In this document: piece after piece, positions 8,356 to 18,216 of the stretch
Layout of the letters: every line of letters begins with the position of its first letter
How positions within the stretch are numbered: the stretch's first letter is position 1
NCBI GenBank assembly: GCA_003605115.1
Contig: QZKY01000013.1
Span: 1 to 64,000, forward strand
DNA from: Oxalobacter sp.
GTDB taxonomy: Bacteria; Pseudomonadota; Gammaproteobacteria; Burkholderiales; Burkholderiaceae_D
Length of the DNA: 64,000 bases
Reading direction: 5' to 3'
Notes under the pieces: model-generated
The model's input: only the letters and a program-made list of their open reading frames with translations
The model's database searches: none
Told to the model about the DNA's origin: nothing
Made by a program: the position numbers and the translations under genes

Positions 8356-11300
8356 ACATCTCCGAACTCTGCATTCGCCGCCCGGTCATGACCGTGCTGC
8401 TCTCGCTTGCAGTCGTAGCGCTTGGCTTGTTCGCTTATTTCAAACTTCCGATTGCGGCGCTCCCGAACTACAACACGCCCATCATCAGTGTCACCGCCGT
8501 ACTACCCGGCGCCAGCCCGGAAATCATGGCGTCTTCCGTTGCTCGTCCGCTGGAAAAACAATTTTCGATGATCGCTGGTCTCGCAACGATCAGCTCAACC
8601 AGCGTCAACGGCAGCACGTCCATCACCCTGGAATTCAATTCGGATCGCGATATCGATGCCGCTGCGGTGGACGTGCAAGCTGCGCTACTGCGTGCGCAAC
8701 GCAACCTGCCGCCGGAAATGACGACCATGCCGGATTACCGCAAGGTGAATCCTGCCGACTACTCCGTACTGATTATTGCGCTCGCCTCCCCCTCGCTTTC
8801 ACTGGGCGAAATTAACGACTACGCGGAAAACCTGATTTCGCCTTCGCTCTCTACGCTCGATGGTGTTGCGCAAGTAACGGTATTCGGCCAGCGCCGTTAT
8901 GCAGTGCGCATCAAGGTGCGTCCGGATCAGCTCGCCGCCCGTAACATGACGCTGGACGAACTGGCGAGCGCAATCAAAAGCGCCAACTCGAATAGTCCGG
9001 TGGGCATACTCGACGGCCCACGCCAAAGCCTGACCATTGAAGCCAACAAGCAATTGCCCAATGCCGCTGCATTTTCAAACTTGATCATCGCCTCACAAAA
9101 TGGCGCATCGATGCGCCTGAAGGATGTGGCGGAAGTGGAAGACAGCATCGAGTCGCTCAAAACGGTGAGCTGGTTCAACAAGGAACCGTCGATCATCATG
9201 GGCGTGCAGCGCCAGCCAAACGCCAATACCGTTGCCGTGGTGGATGCTGTGCGCGCCAAACTCCCGCTGCTCAAATCACAAATGCCGGAATCAATCAGCG
9301 TGCAGGTGCTCAATGACCGTTCGATGTCGATACGCGAATCGATCCTGGATGTCAAAATCACACTGCTGTTCACCATTGCGCTGGTCGTGCTGGTCATTTT
9401 TCTTTTCCTCAAACGCGCCACGGCCACCATCATTCCGGCACTGTCGCTGCCGATTTCGCTCATCGGCTGCTTCGCATTGATGAAGTGGCTTGACTACAGC
9501 ATGAACAACATTTCACTTCTCGGCATCACGATTGCCGTGGGGCTGGTAGTGGACGATGCCATCGTGGTGCTGGAAAATATCGTGCGTCACATGGAAAAAG
9601 GCATGACCCCGATGGCGGCCGCGCTGCGCGGTGCGCGTGAGGTGGGGTTCACCATCGTGTCGATTTCCCTTTCGCTGGTAGCGGTGTTTATCCCGATCTT
9701 TTACATGCCGGGCGTGATTGGTTTGCTGTTTCGGGAATTTGCAGCGGTGGTGTCGCTCTCCATTTTGGTATCGGCGGTGGTGTCACTTTGCCTCGTGCCG
9801 ATGCTGTGCAGCCGTTTTTTGAAGCAGGAAACGCACAAAAAAAATAACCTTGTCAGCCGCGGATTTGAAAAGGTGTTCAATACGTCATTGGCCTTTTATG
9901 AACGCGTGCTGGACTGGTGTTTGAAAAACAGCCACATTACTTTGCTGATCGCACTGGCGACATTTGTCGGCACCGGCCTTTTGTTTGTCTCGGCTCCAAA
10001 GGGATTTTTCCCGAGCGAAGACATCGGGCAAATCCGCGCCACCATTGAAGGCCCGCAGGACGCTTCGTATCCCCTGATGTCTGAACTAGTGGGGAAGGCG
10101 GCAGATATTGTCGCCAACGACCCCAACGTGTACAGCGTTGCTTCACGCGTACGGGAAGCCAATTCCGGCTTTATGTTCATCGGGCTGAAAGCGCGCAGCG
10201 AACGACAACACATGGATCAGGTGCTGGAGGGCTTGCGCAAAAAAACACGCGAAGTTCCCGGCTTGAACGTGTACTTTGCGCCGGTGCAAAACCTGCAACT
10301 GGGCGGCAAGCTCAGCAAGAGTCGTTATCAGTACGTCTTGCAAAGTGTGGGCGGACAGGAACTGTACGATTGGGCGGGCAAGATGGAAGAAAAAATTCGC
10401 GCCGACGCATTGTTCCGCGACGTCACCAGCGATTCGCAAATGAAAGGCTTGCAAGCGGTGGTGGACATCAACCGCGACCGCGCCAACGAAGCGGGCGTCA
10501 GCATCCAGGACATTCGCACGGCACTCTATAGCGCGTTCGGCGACCGGCAGGTTTCCACCATCTTCACCAGCAGCAACAGCTATCAAGTCATTTTGCAAAG
10601 CGCAGGATCGGGGGAGCAGGATGAAAACGATCTGTCAAAAATTTATGTGCGCAACAAGTCCGGTACCCTCGTGCCGCTGATGGGACTGGTCATGGTCAAA
10701 CGCACGGCAGGGCCCATTTCCGTCAATCACCAGGGGCAGTTACAAGCCGTGACCATCACCTTCAACCTGGCACCGGGCGTGCCGCTCGGGAACGCCAGCG
10801 ACCGCATCGCCGAAATCAAGGCCTCGTTTAACCTGCCGCCCAGCATCATCACCTCTTACACTGGCGATGCTGCCGTGTTTCAATCGTCCAAAACCAGTCA
10901 GATTGCGCTGCTGCTGCTGGCACTCGTCGTGATTTACATTTTGCTGGGTGTGCTTTACGAAAGCTACATTCATCCGCTCACCATTCTCGCGGGCTTGCCC
11001 TCCGCCGCCATCGGCGCATTGCTGACGCTACGGCTGTTCAACATCGATCTCACGCTGATCGCCACCATCGGCATCCTGATGCTGATCGGCATCGTGAAGA
11101 AAAACGCCATCATGATGATCGACTTTGCGCTGGACGCACAACGCAACGACGGCATGGCGCCCCACGTGGCGATCCGCACTGCCTGCCTGCTGCGTTTTCG
11201 CCCCATCATGATGACCACGCTCGCAGCGCTGATGGGTGCACTCCCTATCGCGCTGGGCTTGGGCGCGGGCGCGGAATTGCGTCAGCCGCTGGGGTTGGCG

Positions 11301-11423
11301 ATTGTGGGCGGCCTGATTTTCTCGCAGGCCATTACGCTTGTGATCACGCCTGTTATCTATCTGGCACTGGACAAATACAGCGGCGATGGGCCGCTGAAAG
11401 TCGAACCCGTGACCGGCATCTAA
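8352..11423 (+). CDS. RND multidrug efflux transporter, HAE1/MdtB-AcrB type inner-membrane pump
   Basis: 1023 residues, the usual length for this family. It begins MNISELCIRRPVMTVLLSLA, a standard RND N-terminus with TM1. Two large periplasmic loops follow TM1 and TM7, and the TM4 motif GLVVDDAIVVLENIVRH (about 397-413) has the paired Asp residues of the proton relay. The second-half motif GIVKKNAIMMIDFALDAQRN is also present. It should export drugs or other amphiphiles at the expense of the proton gradient, as a trimer with the upstream adaptor. Sequence flavour is closest to MdtB/MdtC pumps. No outer-membrane factor or regulator gene lies beside it, so a TolC-like protein from elsewhere is probably used. 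Confidence 0.9.
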   Translation: MNISELCIRRPVMTVLLSLAVVALGLFAYFKLPIAALPNYNTPIISVTAVLPGASPEIMASSVARPLEKQFSMIAGLATISSTSVNGSTSITLEFNSDRDIDAAAVDVQAALLRAQRNLPPEMTTMPDYRKVNPADYSVLIIALASPSLSLGEINDYAENLISPSLSTLDGVAQVTVFGQRRYAVRIKVRPDQLAARNMTLDELASAIKSANSNSPVGILDGPRQSLTIEANKQLPNAAAFSNLIIASQNGASMRLKDVAEVEDSIESLKTVSWFNKEPSIIMGVQRQPNANTVAVVDAVRAKLPLLKSQMPESISVQVLNDRSMSIRESILDVKITLLFTIALVVLVIFLFLKRATATIIPALSLPISLIGCFALMKWLDYSMNNISLLGITIAVGLVVDDAIVVLENIVRHMEKGMTPMAAALRGAREVGFTIVSISLSLVAVFIPIFYMPGVIGLLFREFAAVVSLSILVSAVVSLCLVPMLCSRFLKQETHKKNNLVSRGFEKVFNTSLAFYERVLDWCLKNSHITLLIALATFVGTGLLFVSAPKGFFPSEDIGQIRATIEGPQDASYPLMSELVGKAADIVANDPNVYSVASRVREANSGFMFIGLKARSERQHMDQVLEGLRKKTREVPGLNVYFAPVQNLQLGGKLSKSRYQYVLQSVGGQELYDWAGKMEEKIRADALFRDVTSDSQMKGLQAVVDINRDRANEAGVSIQDIRTALYSAFGDRQVSTIFTSSNSYQVILQSAGSGEQDENDLSKIYVRNKSGTLVPLMGLVMVKRTAGPISVNHQGQLQAVTITFNLAPGVPLGNASDRIAEIKASFNLPPSIITSYTGDAAVFQSSKTSQIALLLLALVVIYILLGVLYESYIHPLTILAGLPSAAIGALLTLRLFNIDLTLIATIGILMLIGIVKKNAIMMIDFALDAQRNDGMAPHVAIRTACLLRFRPIMMTTLAALMGALPIALGLGAGAELRQPLGLAIVGGLIFSQAITLVITPVIYLALDKYSGDGPLKVEPVTGI

Positions 11424-11440
11424 TACAGTAAAATACGCGG

Positions 11441-13168
11441 ATGTCATACCTCGTCCTCGCCCGCAAATACCGCCCGCGCAACTTCGAAACGCTCGTTGGC
11501 CAGGAGCACGTCGTTCGTGCGCTGACGCATGCGCTCGATTCGCAGCGCCTGCATCATGCCTACCTGTTTACCGGTACACGCGGCATCGGTAAAACAACAC
11601 TCTCGCGCATTCTGGCGAAATCCTTCAATTGCGAAAAAGGCATCACCTCCACCCCCTGCGGTGTCTGCGAAGCCTGCACTGCCATCGATGCGGATCGCTT
11701 TGTCGATTACATCGAAATGGATGCGGCCTCGAATCGCGGCGTGGACGACATGCAGCAATTGCTGGAACAGGCGATGTACGCCCCATCGAATGCGCGCTTC
11801 AAGGTTTACATGATCGACGAAGTGCACATGCTGACGAATCACGCATTCAATTCAATGCTGAAAACGCTCGAAGAACCGCCGGAATACATCAAGTTCATTC
11901 TCGCCACGACCGATCCGCAAAAACTGCCGGTCACGGTTCTTTCGCGCTGCCTGCAATTCAATTTGAAGCAAATGCCACCGCCACAGATCATCAGCCACCT
12001 CGAAGACATCCTCACACAAGAAAAGGTGGCATTTGAAATTCCGGCGCTGCGTTTGCTCGCGCAAGGCGCGCGCGGTTCGATGCGCGATGCCCTCTCGCTG
12101 ACGGATCAGGCAATTGCCTACGCTGCGGGCAAGATCACGTTGGATGCCGTGCAAACCATGCTGGGTGCGCTGGATCAAACTTTCCTCGTCCGGATGATGG
12201 ATGCCCTGGCCGTGAAGGATGGCGCGGCGTTAATCGCCATCGCCGACGAAATGGCCGCGCGCGGTTTGTCTTACGGTGTTGCCCTGCAAGACTTGGGCAC
12301 ACTCTTGCATCGCATCACACTGGCGCAAACCGCGCCGTCTGCATTGCCGGACGATTTGCCGGAACGCGAAGACATTCTGCGTCTGGCGGGATTGTTCGAT
12401 GCCGAGGAAATTCAGCTCTTCTATCAAATAGCCGTGCATGGTCGCAATGAGTTGCATCTTGCGCCGGACGAATATGCCGGTTTCACGATGACGCTGCTGC
12501 GCATGCTGGCCTTCCGTCCCAGCGGAACAAACGAAACGAACGGCAGCACGCCGCCGCCGAAGAAAGCTGCCCCGACATCCGCACCATCTGCACCTTCGAC
12601 CGGTTCGCGTGCCAGCGGAACCAGCCCCGCCAAAGCGGCGCTGGAAGCTGCGCGCGCCAAACCCAAAGCGGTTGCAGCGGCTCCAACTCCAACGCCAGCG
12701 TCAACATCACCGGTCACGTCGGCTTCACCCGCCGCGACAAGATCTGCGCCTAACGCCCAGGCACCTGCCACCGGAACCCCCCTCGACTGGGATGGCAATT
12801 GGCCGCAGCTCGCTGCGCAACTGCCCCTGCGCGGCGTTGTGCAGCAATTGGCGCAACAGACTGAATTGATCACGTGGGAAAGTACTGGCGGCGGTGCAAG
12901 TTTTCATTTGCGTTCGCCGCTAGAAACACTGTCCTCGCCCGCCAATCTGGATCGTCTCGGCACTGCACTGAGCGAGCATTTCGGTGTATCTGTCCGCGTG
13001 ACCGCAGAAGTCGGCAAGGTTGAGCAAACCGCCAACAAGAAAGCGATGGATGAACGCGCTGCGAAGCAGCGGCAAGCCGAGCAAACGATACAGAGTGATC
13101 CCTTCGTACAATCCATGATGCGCGAATTCGGTGCGACGATTGTGCCGGGATCGATCAAGTCAAACTAA
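11441..13168 (+). CDS. dnaX: DNA polymerase III subunits gamma and tau
   Basis: 575 residues. AAA+ clamp-loader ATPase with Walker A GTRGIGKTT (residues 45-53), a four-Cys zinc site (C64, C73, C76, C79), Walker B (VYMIDEVHML) and sensor-1 region (FILATTDPQKLPVTVLSRCL). Domain III follows, then a Pro/Ala/Ser/Thr-rich linker (about 365-445) and a tau-type C-terminal domain (about 446-560). It loads the beta clamp and couples polymerase to helicase. The linker DNA has no clear A-AAA-AAG slippery heptamer, so a programmed frameshift giving gamma is not evident. The ATG at 11441 has no strong Shine-Dalgarno. It is the first gene of the familiar dnaX-ybaB-recR set. Confidence 0.95.
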   Translation: MSYLVLARKYRPRNFETLVGQEHVVRALTHALDSQRLHHAYLFTGTRGIGKTTLSRILAKSFNCEKGITSTPCGVCEACTAIDADRFVDYIEMDAASNRGVDDMQQLLEQAMYAPSNARFKVYMIDEVHMLTNHAFNSMLKTLEEPPEYIKFILATTDPQKLPVTVLSRCLQFNLKQMPPPQIISHLEDILTQEKVAFEIPALRLLAQGARGSMRDALSLTDQAIAYAAGKITLDAVQTMLGALDQTFLVRMMDALAVKDGAALIAIADEMAARGLSYGVALQDLGTLLHRITLAQTAPSALPDDLPEREDILRLAGLFDAEEIQLFYQIAVHGRNELHLAPDEYAGFTMTLLRMLAFRPSGTNETNGSTPPPKKAAPTSAPSAPSTGSRASGTSPAKAALEAARAKPKAVAAAPTPTPASTSPVTSASPAATRSAPNAQAPATGTPLDWDGNWPQLAAQLPLRGVVQQLAQQTELITWESTGGGASFHLRSPLETLSSPANLDRLGTALSEHFGVSVRVTAEVGKVEQTANKKAMDERAAKQRQAEQTIQSDPFVQSMMREFGATIVPGSIKSN

Positions 13169-13226
13169 AAATTCGACTTTTATAAATGATTGCAGCCTTT
13201 ATTTTTAACGTGAAACTCAAACTGTC

Positions 13227-13246
13227 ATTCCAGCGCAAGCTGGAAT
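13227..13246. repeat. Small dispersed palindrome ATTCCAGC-GCAA-GCTGGAAT
   Basis: An exact 8-bp inverted repeat with a GCAA loop, embedded in TGTCATTCCAGC...GCTGGAATCCAG. This type of ATTCC-N-GGAAT palindrome is a familiar dispersed intergenic repeat in betaproteobacteria (compare dRS3 of Neisseria). It lies 58 bp after dnaX and just before a larger REP-like palindrome. Only one copy is seen in the window. Confidence 0.6.
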
Positions 13247-13258
13247 CCAGTGTCTTTC

Positions 13259-13362
13259 GGAAAATTCGGGGCAACGTCAACGGAACAAATGGGGTCAGAG
13301 TAAATTTCGCTGCGCGAAATAAAACTGCTGACCCCCTTTATTCCTACTGACTCCGATTTTCC
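13259..13362 (+). repeat. REP-like palindrome, copy A (dnaX-ybaB gap)
   Basis: Core GGGGTCAG (13291-13298) pairs with CTGACCCC (13328-13335). Inside is a smaller hairpin, ATTTCGC-TGC-GCGAAAT. Outside the core the flanks GGAACAAAT and its counterpart (reverse complement GGAATAAAG) remain nearly complementary. A second, more diverged outer pair, GGAAAATTCGGGG (13259-13271) and the complement of GGAAAATCGGAGTCAG (13347-13362), extends the palindrome to 104 bp. It ends 19 bp before the ybaB start. Confidence 0.85.
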
Positions 13363-13381
13363 TCGTCCACAAGGAACATAC

Positions 13382-13705
13382 ATGAAAAACCAACTCGCAG
13401 GGCTGATGAAACAAGCCCAGGCCATGCAGGCCAACATGGAAAAAATGCAGCAGGAACTCGCCAAAACCATCGTCGAGGGGCAATCCGGTGCCGGACTGGT
13501 GAACGTACTGATGTCCTGCAAATACTACGTCTCGCGCGTCTCCATCGACCCCTCCCTGATGGGAGATGACAAGGAAATGTTGGAAGATTTGCTGACCGCC
13601 GCGCTGAACGATGCCGTGCGCAAGGTTGAAGCGACCACGCAAGAAAAAATGGCAAGCGTCACCGCCGGCATGCCCATGCCACCGGGCATGAAGATGCCAT
13701 TCTGA
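13382..13705 (+). CDS. ybaB: YbaB/EbfC family nucleoid-associated protein
   Basis: 107 residues. It has the typical N-terminal coiled region [20 protein letters not shown] followed by KMQQELAK, the central beta strands ([20 protein letters not shown]), and helix [22 protein letters not shown]. The tail is Met/Pro/Gly-rich. The family forms dimers that bind DNA and associates with RecR-dependent repair. It lies between dnaX and recR, the standard arrangement. AAGGAA precedes the ATG by five bases. A REP-like palindrome fills the gap to dnaX, so coupling to dnaX transcription may be reduced. Confidence 0.93.
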   Translation: MKNQLAGLMKQAQAMQANMEKMQQELAKTIVEGQSGAGLVNVLMSCKYYVSRVSIDPSLMGDDKEMLEDLLTAALNDAVRKVEATTQEKMASVTAGMPMPPGMKMPF

Positions 13706-13748
13706 CGCCAGCAATGCGCTCTTTTTTGCAGCGCTTCCCACCCCGGTC

Positions 13749-14345
13749 ATGAAATCGCCCACCAGCCTTGAACTGCTCACCGATGCTTTGCGCCGTCTGC
13801 CGGGCATCGGTCCCAAGTCGGCGCAGCGCATCGCGTATCACATGCTGCAGCATGATCGCGACGGTGCCCTGCGTCTCGGCCACGCTTTGTGTCATGCGGT
13901 CGAAAACATTCATCACTGTGCGCGTTGCAACACCTTCACCGAAGATGAAATCTGCGCCACCTGCCTCGATCCCAAGCGCGATGCAACGCTGCTGTGTGTT
14001 GTCGAGACCCCCGCAGATCAATTGATGATCGAACAAACGCTCACCTACAAAGGGCTTTACTTCGTGTTGATGGGCAGCCTTTCGCCGCTGGATGGCATCG
14101 GCCCCAAGGAAATCCATCTTGATCGCCTGATCACCCGTGCCACGGACAATGGCGTCACCGAAGTGGTTCTGGCGACCAACTTCACCAACGAAGGGGAAGC
14201 CACGGCGCACGTCATCAGCGAAATGCTCAAGCCGCGCGGCCTGAAGGTCAGCCGACTGGCGCGTGGCGTTCCGGTCGGTGCGGAATTGGAATATGTGGAT
14301 GCGGGCACCATCGCACGCGCCATGCTGGATCGCAAAACGGCTTGA
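13749..14345 (+). CDS. recR: Recombination protein RecR
   Basis: 198 residues, the normal length. An N-terminal helix-hairpin-helix region ([20 protein letters not shown]) is followed by a four-Cys zinc finger (C57, C60, C69, C72) and a Toprim domain ([15 protein letters not shown]; the later [13 protein letters not shown]-type region reads [15 protein letters not shown]). RecR acts with RecF and RecO to load RecA on gapped DNA. It follows ybaB after 43 bp and is probably in the same transcript. Confidence 0.95.
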   Translation: MKSPTSLELLTDALRRLPGIGPKSAQRIAYHMLQHDRDGALRLGHALCHAVENIHHCARCNTFTEDEICATCLDPKRDATLLCVVETPADQLMIEQTLTYKGLYFVLMGSLSPLDGIGPKEIHLDRLITRATDNGVTEVVLATNFTNEGEATAHVISEMLKPRGLKVSRLARGVPVGAELEYVDAGTIARAMLDRKTA

Positions 14346-14683
14346 GTTCTTGCGCAGAGCTCTCCGCGCCACCCTGCCTGCTTCACCCCCTGCCACTCCG
14401 TCAAGAACCCGTTTTTCGCATGGTTTGGAGCACTTTCCTCTGAAAATGGATGCGAATTGACGAAAGTGAGAAGGTTCTGGGGTCTGGATGCCACAATCTC
14501 GCCTCAGAAGCGCGTGCTTAAGGTATGATTTTTAGACAGAAGACAACACTTTGCTTCACAGAAAGCCTGTCTTCGGCTAATCTGCGAATGACTGCCCTAT
14601 CCACACAATACGCCACCCCATGCGCCAGCGCGTGCGCCAGTCTGTGCGATTGGAGTGAGATTCCTTATTTCGGGAGATTGACC
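14346..14683. other. Intergenic region between recR and the TPR gene
   Basis: 338 bp. No credible gene and no clear terminator for recR is visible. TATGAT at 14524-14529 resembles a -10 box but lacks a partner -35. The end holds GGGAG eight bases before the downstream ATG. Confidence 0.4.
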
Positions 14684-15796
14684 ATGCGTTACCTGATCAT
14701 TGCGCTGCTACTGACCTGTGCCACAGCCAGCGCACAAACCGTTAGCGATAAACCGCCTTCGATCAACCCGTCTTCAACGCAGGAAGCCATCGACTCCGAT
14801 CAAAAGATCATGGAGGCCGCCATCAAAGCGGCGGGCTCCAGAGAAGCCGCTGCCCGTCTGGAAATCGCGAGTGGCTGGAAGCAACTCAAACAGGGTGATC
14901 TTGATGTGGCGGTACAAAGTTTCACGCGCGCTTACAAGCTGGATCCGAAAAACATCGAAGTGTACTGGGGGCTGGGCAATGCGATGACGCACCAAGGCAA
15001 GTATGCCGCCGCCACCGCTTACTATGAGCGCGCCACCAAGATCGATCCGCAAAATCCGAAACTGATGGCGGACATCGGTCTCTCCCAAACTTACAGCGCA
15101 CACAAGAGTACGCCTGATCCGGAAAAACAGGCGCAACGCGTCAAGGAAGCGGCGCAATGGTTTGACAGCGCGGAAAAACTTGATCCGAACCGTCCCGAAA
15201 TTTATGCCAATCGCGCGATTGCGCTCTATTTGCTGAAAAATTACGATGAAGCGTGGAAGAATGTGGCAAAGGCCGAGTCGCTTGAGCGCACGAGCGTCGA
15301 TCCGCGCTTCCTGGAAGATTTGACGGCCAAGCAGGCGCGTCCTGAATCCAAGAAGCCTGCTGCCAATGGCGAAGTCACTGTCAAGACTGAAGCCGTCAGC
15401 ACGCCGCCCGCCGTACAAAAAGTTGAGGCCAAGGAGAAGAACGAAGCGGCTCCCATGCCAAGCACCAAGCTCTCGCCCGCCATTCGTGAAGTAGGCAAAG
15501 CAGCAGACAAAGTAAAGACGACGCCTCAAGTTTCAACCGAGGCTTCTCCCAAGGCTGCACCGGCTGCAGCAGGTGCTCCAACAACCGCTCCAGCGAAAGA
15601 GCGCGCGCCCACGCAAGCTCCCGACAAAGCGACACAGGCCAGCGACAAACCCGCCGCTCCGGTCGCCAAGGATGCAAAGCGTCTGGAGATCCAGCAAGAC
15701 AAAGCCCTCCCACAGATTGGCAAGGATAAGCGCAATTGTCTTGATCTGAAAACGAACGATGAAATTCACCGCTGCGTGTATCCCGGGAAAAAATAA
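14684..15796 (+). CDS. Exported tetratricopeptide-repeat protein with Ala/Pro/Lys-rich tail
   Basis: 370 residues from the ATG at 14684, chosen because it is preceded by GGGAG and begins a clean signal peptide (MRYLIIALLLTCATASA, cleavage before Q). Longer in-frame starts add an unlikely N-terminal extension. Two to three TPR units are seen at about 60-180 (GDLDVAVQSFTRAYKLDPKN; GKYAAATAYYERATKIDPQN; NRPEIYANRAIALYLLKNYD). The region 215-345 is low-complexity, rich in Ala, Pro, Lys and Thr, and two Cys lie in the last 20 residues (NCLDLK, HRCVY). It is probably periplasmic or lipid-free secreted and may act as a scaffold; function unknown. It has a strong terminator directly behind it. Confidence 0.75.
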   Translation: MRYLIIALLLTCATASAQTVSDKPPSINPSSTQEAIDSDQKIMEAAIKAAGSREAAARLEIASGWKQLKQGDLDVAVQSFTRAYKLDPKNIEVYWGLGNAMTHQGKYAAATAYYERATKIDPQNPKLMADIGLSQTYSAHKSTPDPEKQAQRVKEAAQWFDSAEKLDPNRPEIYANRAIALYLLKNYDEAWKNVAKAESLERTSVDPRFLEDLTAKQARPESKKPAANGEVTVKTEAVSTPPAVQKVEAKEKNEAAPMPSTKLSPAIREVGKAADKVKTTPQVSTEASPKAAPAAAGAPTTAPAKERAPTQAPDKATQASDKPAAPVAKDAKRLEIQQDKALPQIGKDKRNCLDLKTNDEIHRCVYPGKK

Positions 15797-15814
15797 TACT
15801 GTGCTTCACGCAAG

Positions 15815-15845
15815 AAGGGCGGCTCTGAAAGCCGCCCTTTTTTTT
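15815..15845. terminator. Rho-independent terminator between convergent genes
   Basis: A 9-bp GC-rich stem AAGGGCGGC / GCCGCCCTT (15815-15823, 15831-15839) with a 7-base loop, followed by eight T residues on the plus strand and preceded by AAGAA on the minus side. It serves the TPR gene and may also stop transcripts from the convergent helicase gene. Confidence 0.88.
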
Positions 15846-15856
15846 GATTTGCCTCG

Positions 15857-18124
15857 CTATTTTTTTTCCAGCTTCGCAATACTCAAATCCAGCAGCTTCA
15901 TGCCTGACTTGCCGAAATTGATATTGGCTCGCGCATTCTCGCCGCTGCCTTCAAGATTCACGATCACGCCCTCGCCGAATTTGGCATGCGCCACTGTTTC
16001 ACCGATACGCCAGCCCGTACTTTTTTCGCTCACCCTGGTGGCAACCTTGTTTTGCCGGGACGGCGCAAAATCTGCAACCACGTGTTGATGCCTCGGCCAC
16101 ATCGGTTCAAACTTCGGCGTGAGCCATTTCAGGGAATCTTCCGGCAATTCGTCAAAGAAACGGGACCGCACGTTGTAACGCGTTTGTCCGTGCAACATGC
16201 GTGTTTGCGAAAAACTGAGATAGAGCCGACGCTTGGCGCGGGTAATCGCCACATACATGAGGCGACGCTCTTCTTCCAAGCCCCCCTCTTCCTGCATGCT
16301 GTTTTCGTGCGGGAACAGCCCCTCTTCCAACCCTGTGATGAACACGGCATCGAATTCCAGCCCTTTCGCGGAATGCACTGTCATCAATTGCATGGCATCC
16401 TGCCCTTCCTGTGCCTGATTGTCCCCCGCCTCCAACGAGGCATGCGCGAGGAAGGCGGACAGCGGCGACATGGTTTCAGACAGCGGCACATCGGCATCGA
16501 CAATCTCGAACTCGCCGGAAGCGATCAACCCATCGCTGGCCTCGACAACAGTGGGCCCCAGCTGCGCAGGCGCGCCCAGCCCATACCCTTCTTCCGACAC
16601 AAACACCTCGGCAGCAGCAACCAACTGCTCCAGATTTTCGATGCGATCTGCGCCTTCTTTTTCATTGCGGTAGTGCGCAATCAAATTGCTGCGATCGATC
16701 ACCACCTGCACCAGTTCCGGCAAAGGTAACGGCTGCGTCTCGGCACGTGCGCCTTCAATGAGCCGGATAAACGCGGTCAATGCAGTGCCTGCCTTGCCCG
16801 CCACGTAAGGCACGGCTTCGTACAACGAAAGGCTGTATTGCTTCGCCGCATCCTGCAATTGCTCCAGCGAGCGCGCACCGATGCCGCGCGTTGGAAAATT
16901 CACCACGCGCATAAAGGCGGAATCATTATGCGGATTGTCGATCAACTGCAAGTAAGCCATGGCGTGCTTGATCTCGGCACGCTCGAAAAAACGCAAGCCG
17001 CCATACACGCGATACGGAATGCCCGCAGAAAACAGCGCATGTTCAATCACGCGGGATTGTGCGTTGGAACGATAGAGCACTGCCATCTCGCTGCGCAGCA
17101 TGCCTTCGGCAATCAAGCTCTTGGCCTCTTCCACCATCCATTGCGCCTCGCGCAAGTCAGAGGGCGCTTCCACCACGCGCAGCAATTCGCCATGACCGGC
17201 ATCCGTACGCAAGTTCTTGCCGAGACGTTTTTGATTATGCGCAATCAGAATGTTGGCCGCGTCGAGAATGTGACCGTGCGAACGATAATTCTGTTCCAGG
17301 CGAATGATGTTTTCAACGTGGAACTCCCGTTCAAACGCCGCCATGTTGCCGACATTCGCGCCACGGAAGGCGTAGATGCTTTGGTCGTCGTCGCCCACGG
17401 CAAATACCGCTGCATTTTTTCCGGCGAGCAGTTGCAGCCATTTGTATTGCAAATCATTGGTGTCCTGGAATTCATCGACCAGAATATGACGGAACCGATT
17501 CTGGTAGTGCTCACGCAAAGCTTGATTACGCGAGAGCAGTTCATAGGAGCGCAACAGCAACTCGGCAAAATCGGTAACACCTTCTCGTTGACATTGCTGC
17601 TCGTACAATTCGTACAGCTCGATGAACTTGCGGTTGTAATCATCATTCGCGTCCACCGCCCCGGCACGCAAGCCCTGTTCCTTCGCATTATTGATGAAGT
17701 GCATCAGGTTGCGCGGCGGGTATTTTTCATCGTCGATATTGTTCGATTTCAGCAAGCGTTTGATGGCGGAAAGCTGATCCTGGGAATCGAGAATCTGGAA
17801 AGTTTGCGGCAAGGCGGCCGCTTGATGATGCGTGCGCAACAAACGATTGCACAAGCCGTGAAAGGTGCCTATCCACATGCCGCGCGTGTTGATCGGCAGC
17901 ATCGCGGAGAGCCGTGCAAGCATTTCTTTCGCAGCCTTGTTGGTGAAGGTCACCGCAAGCACGCCCTGCGGCGAAACCTGGCCAGTCTGGATCAACCAGG
18001 CGATGCGGGTGGTGAGCACGCGGGTCTTGCCGGAACCGGCGCCAGCAAGAACAAGGGCTGATTGGGCGGGAAGGGTGACGGCGGCGAGTTGCTCGGCGTT
18101 GAGGTTATTCAGAATATGGGTCAT
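15857..18124 (-). CDS. uvrD: UvrD/PcrA-type superfamily I DNA helicase
   Basis: 755 residues. The helicase motifs occur in order: Walker A AGAGSGKTRVLTTRI (near residue 27), motif Ia VTFTNKAAKEM, motif II VDEFQDTN, motif III GDDDQSIYAFRGA, motif IV region RLEQNYRS, motif V TVHSAKGLEFDAVF and motif VI YVAITRAKRRLYLS. The C-terminal tail (GETVAHAKFGEGVIVNLEGS) is the Tudor-like UvrD/PcrA C-terminal domain. The enzyme unwinds DNA 3' to 5' in mismatch and nucleotide excision repair. It is transcribed alone, toward the terminator shared with the TPR gene. PcrA and UvrD belong to one orthologous group here; I use the proteobacterial name. Confidence 0.92.
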   Translation of the reverse strand: MTHILNNLNAEQLAAVTLPAQSALVLAGAGSGKTRVLTTRIAWLIQTGQVSPQGVLAVTFTNKAAKEMLARLSAMLPINTRGMWIGTFHGLCNRLLRTHHQAAALPQTFQILDSQDQLSAIKRLLKSNNIDDEKYPPRNLMHFINNAKEQGLRAGAVDANDDYNRKFIELYELYEQQCQREGVTDFAELLLRSYELLSRNQALREHYQNRFRHILVDEFQDTNDLQYKWLQLLAGKNAAVFAVGDDDQSIYAFRGANVGNMAAFEREFHVENIIRLEQNYRSHGHILDAANILIAHNQKRLGKNLRTDAGHGELLRVVEAPSDLREAQWMVEEAKSLIAEGMLRSEMAVLYRSNAQSRVIEHALFSAGIPYRVYGGLRFFERAEIKHAMAYLQLIDNPHNDSAFMRVVNFPTRGIGARSLEQLQDAAKQYSLSLYEAVPYVAGKAGTALTAFIRLIEGARAETQPLPLPELVQVVIDRSNLIAHYRNEKEGADRIENLEQLVAAAEVFVSEEGYGLGAPAQLGPTVVEASDGLIASGEFEIVDADVPLSETMSPLSAFLAHASLEAGDNQAQEGQDAMQLMTVHSAKGLEFDAVFITGLEEGLFPHENSMQEEGGLEEERRLMYVAITRAKRRLYLSFSQTRMLHGQTRYNVRSRFFDELPEDSLKWLTPKFEPMWPRHQHVVADFAPSRQNKVATRVSEKSTGWRIGETVAHAKFGEGVIVNLEGSGENARANINFGKSGMKLLDLSIAKLEKK

Positions 18125-18216
18125 GGCGTATTATCTCAAGAAACACCCCCTCCCTGTTGACTGAGCGTGAGATAAAGGCAAATCGGCGCCGCGCACGCGG
18201 TGCCGCCTTGGTGTTG

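Noticed and set aside
12540-12575. Possible programmed frameshift in dnaX (AAGAAAGC)
   Set aside because: The codons are CCG AAG AAA GCT, with no A-AAA-AAG heptamer and no clear downstream stem-loop.
16838-18061. 407-codon open frame antisense to the UvrD helicase
   Set aside because: A shadow of a gene with all helicase motifs; no domain or ribosome-binding site.
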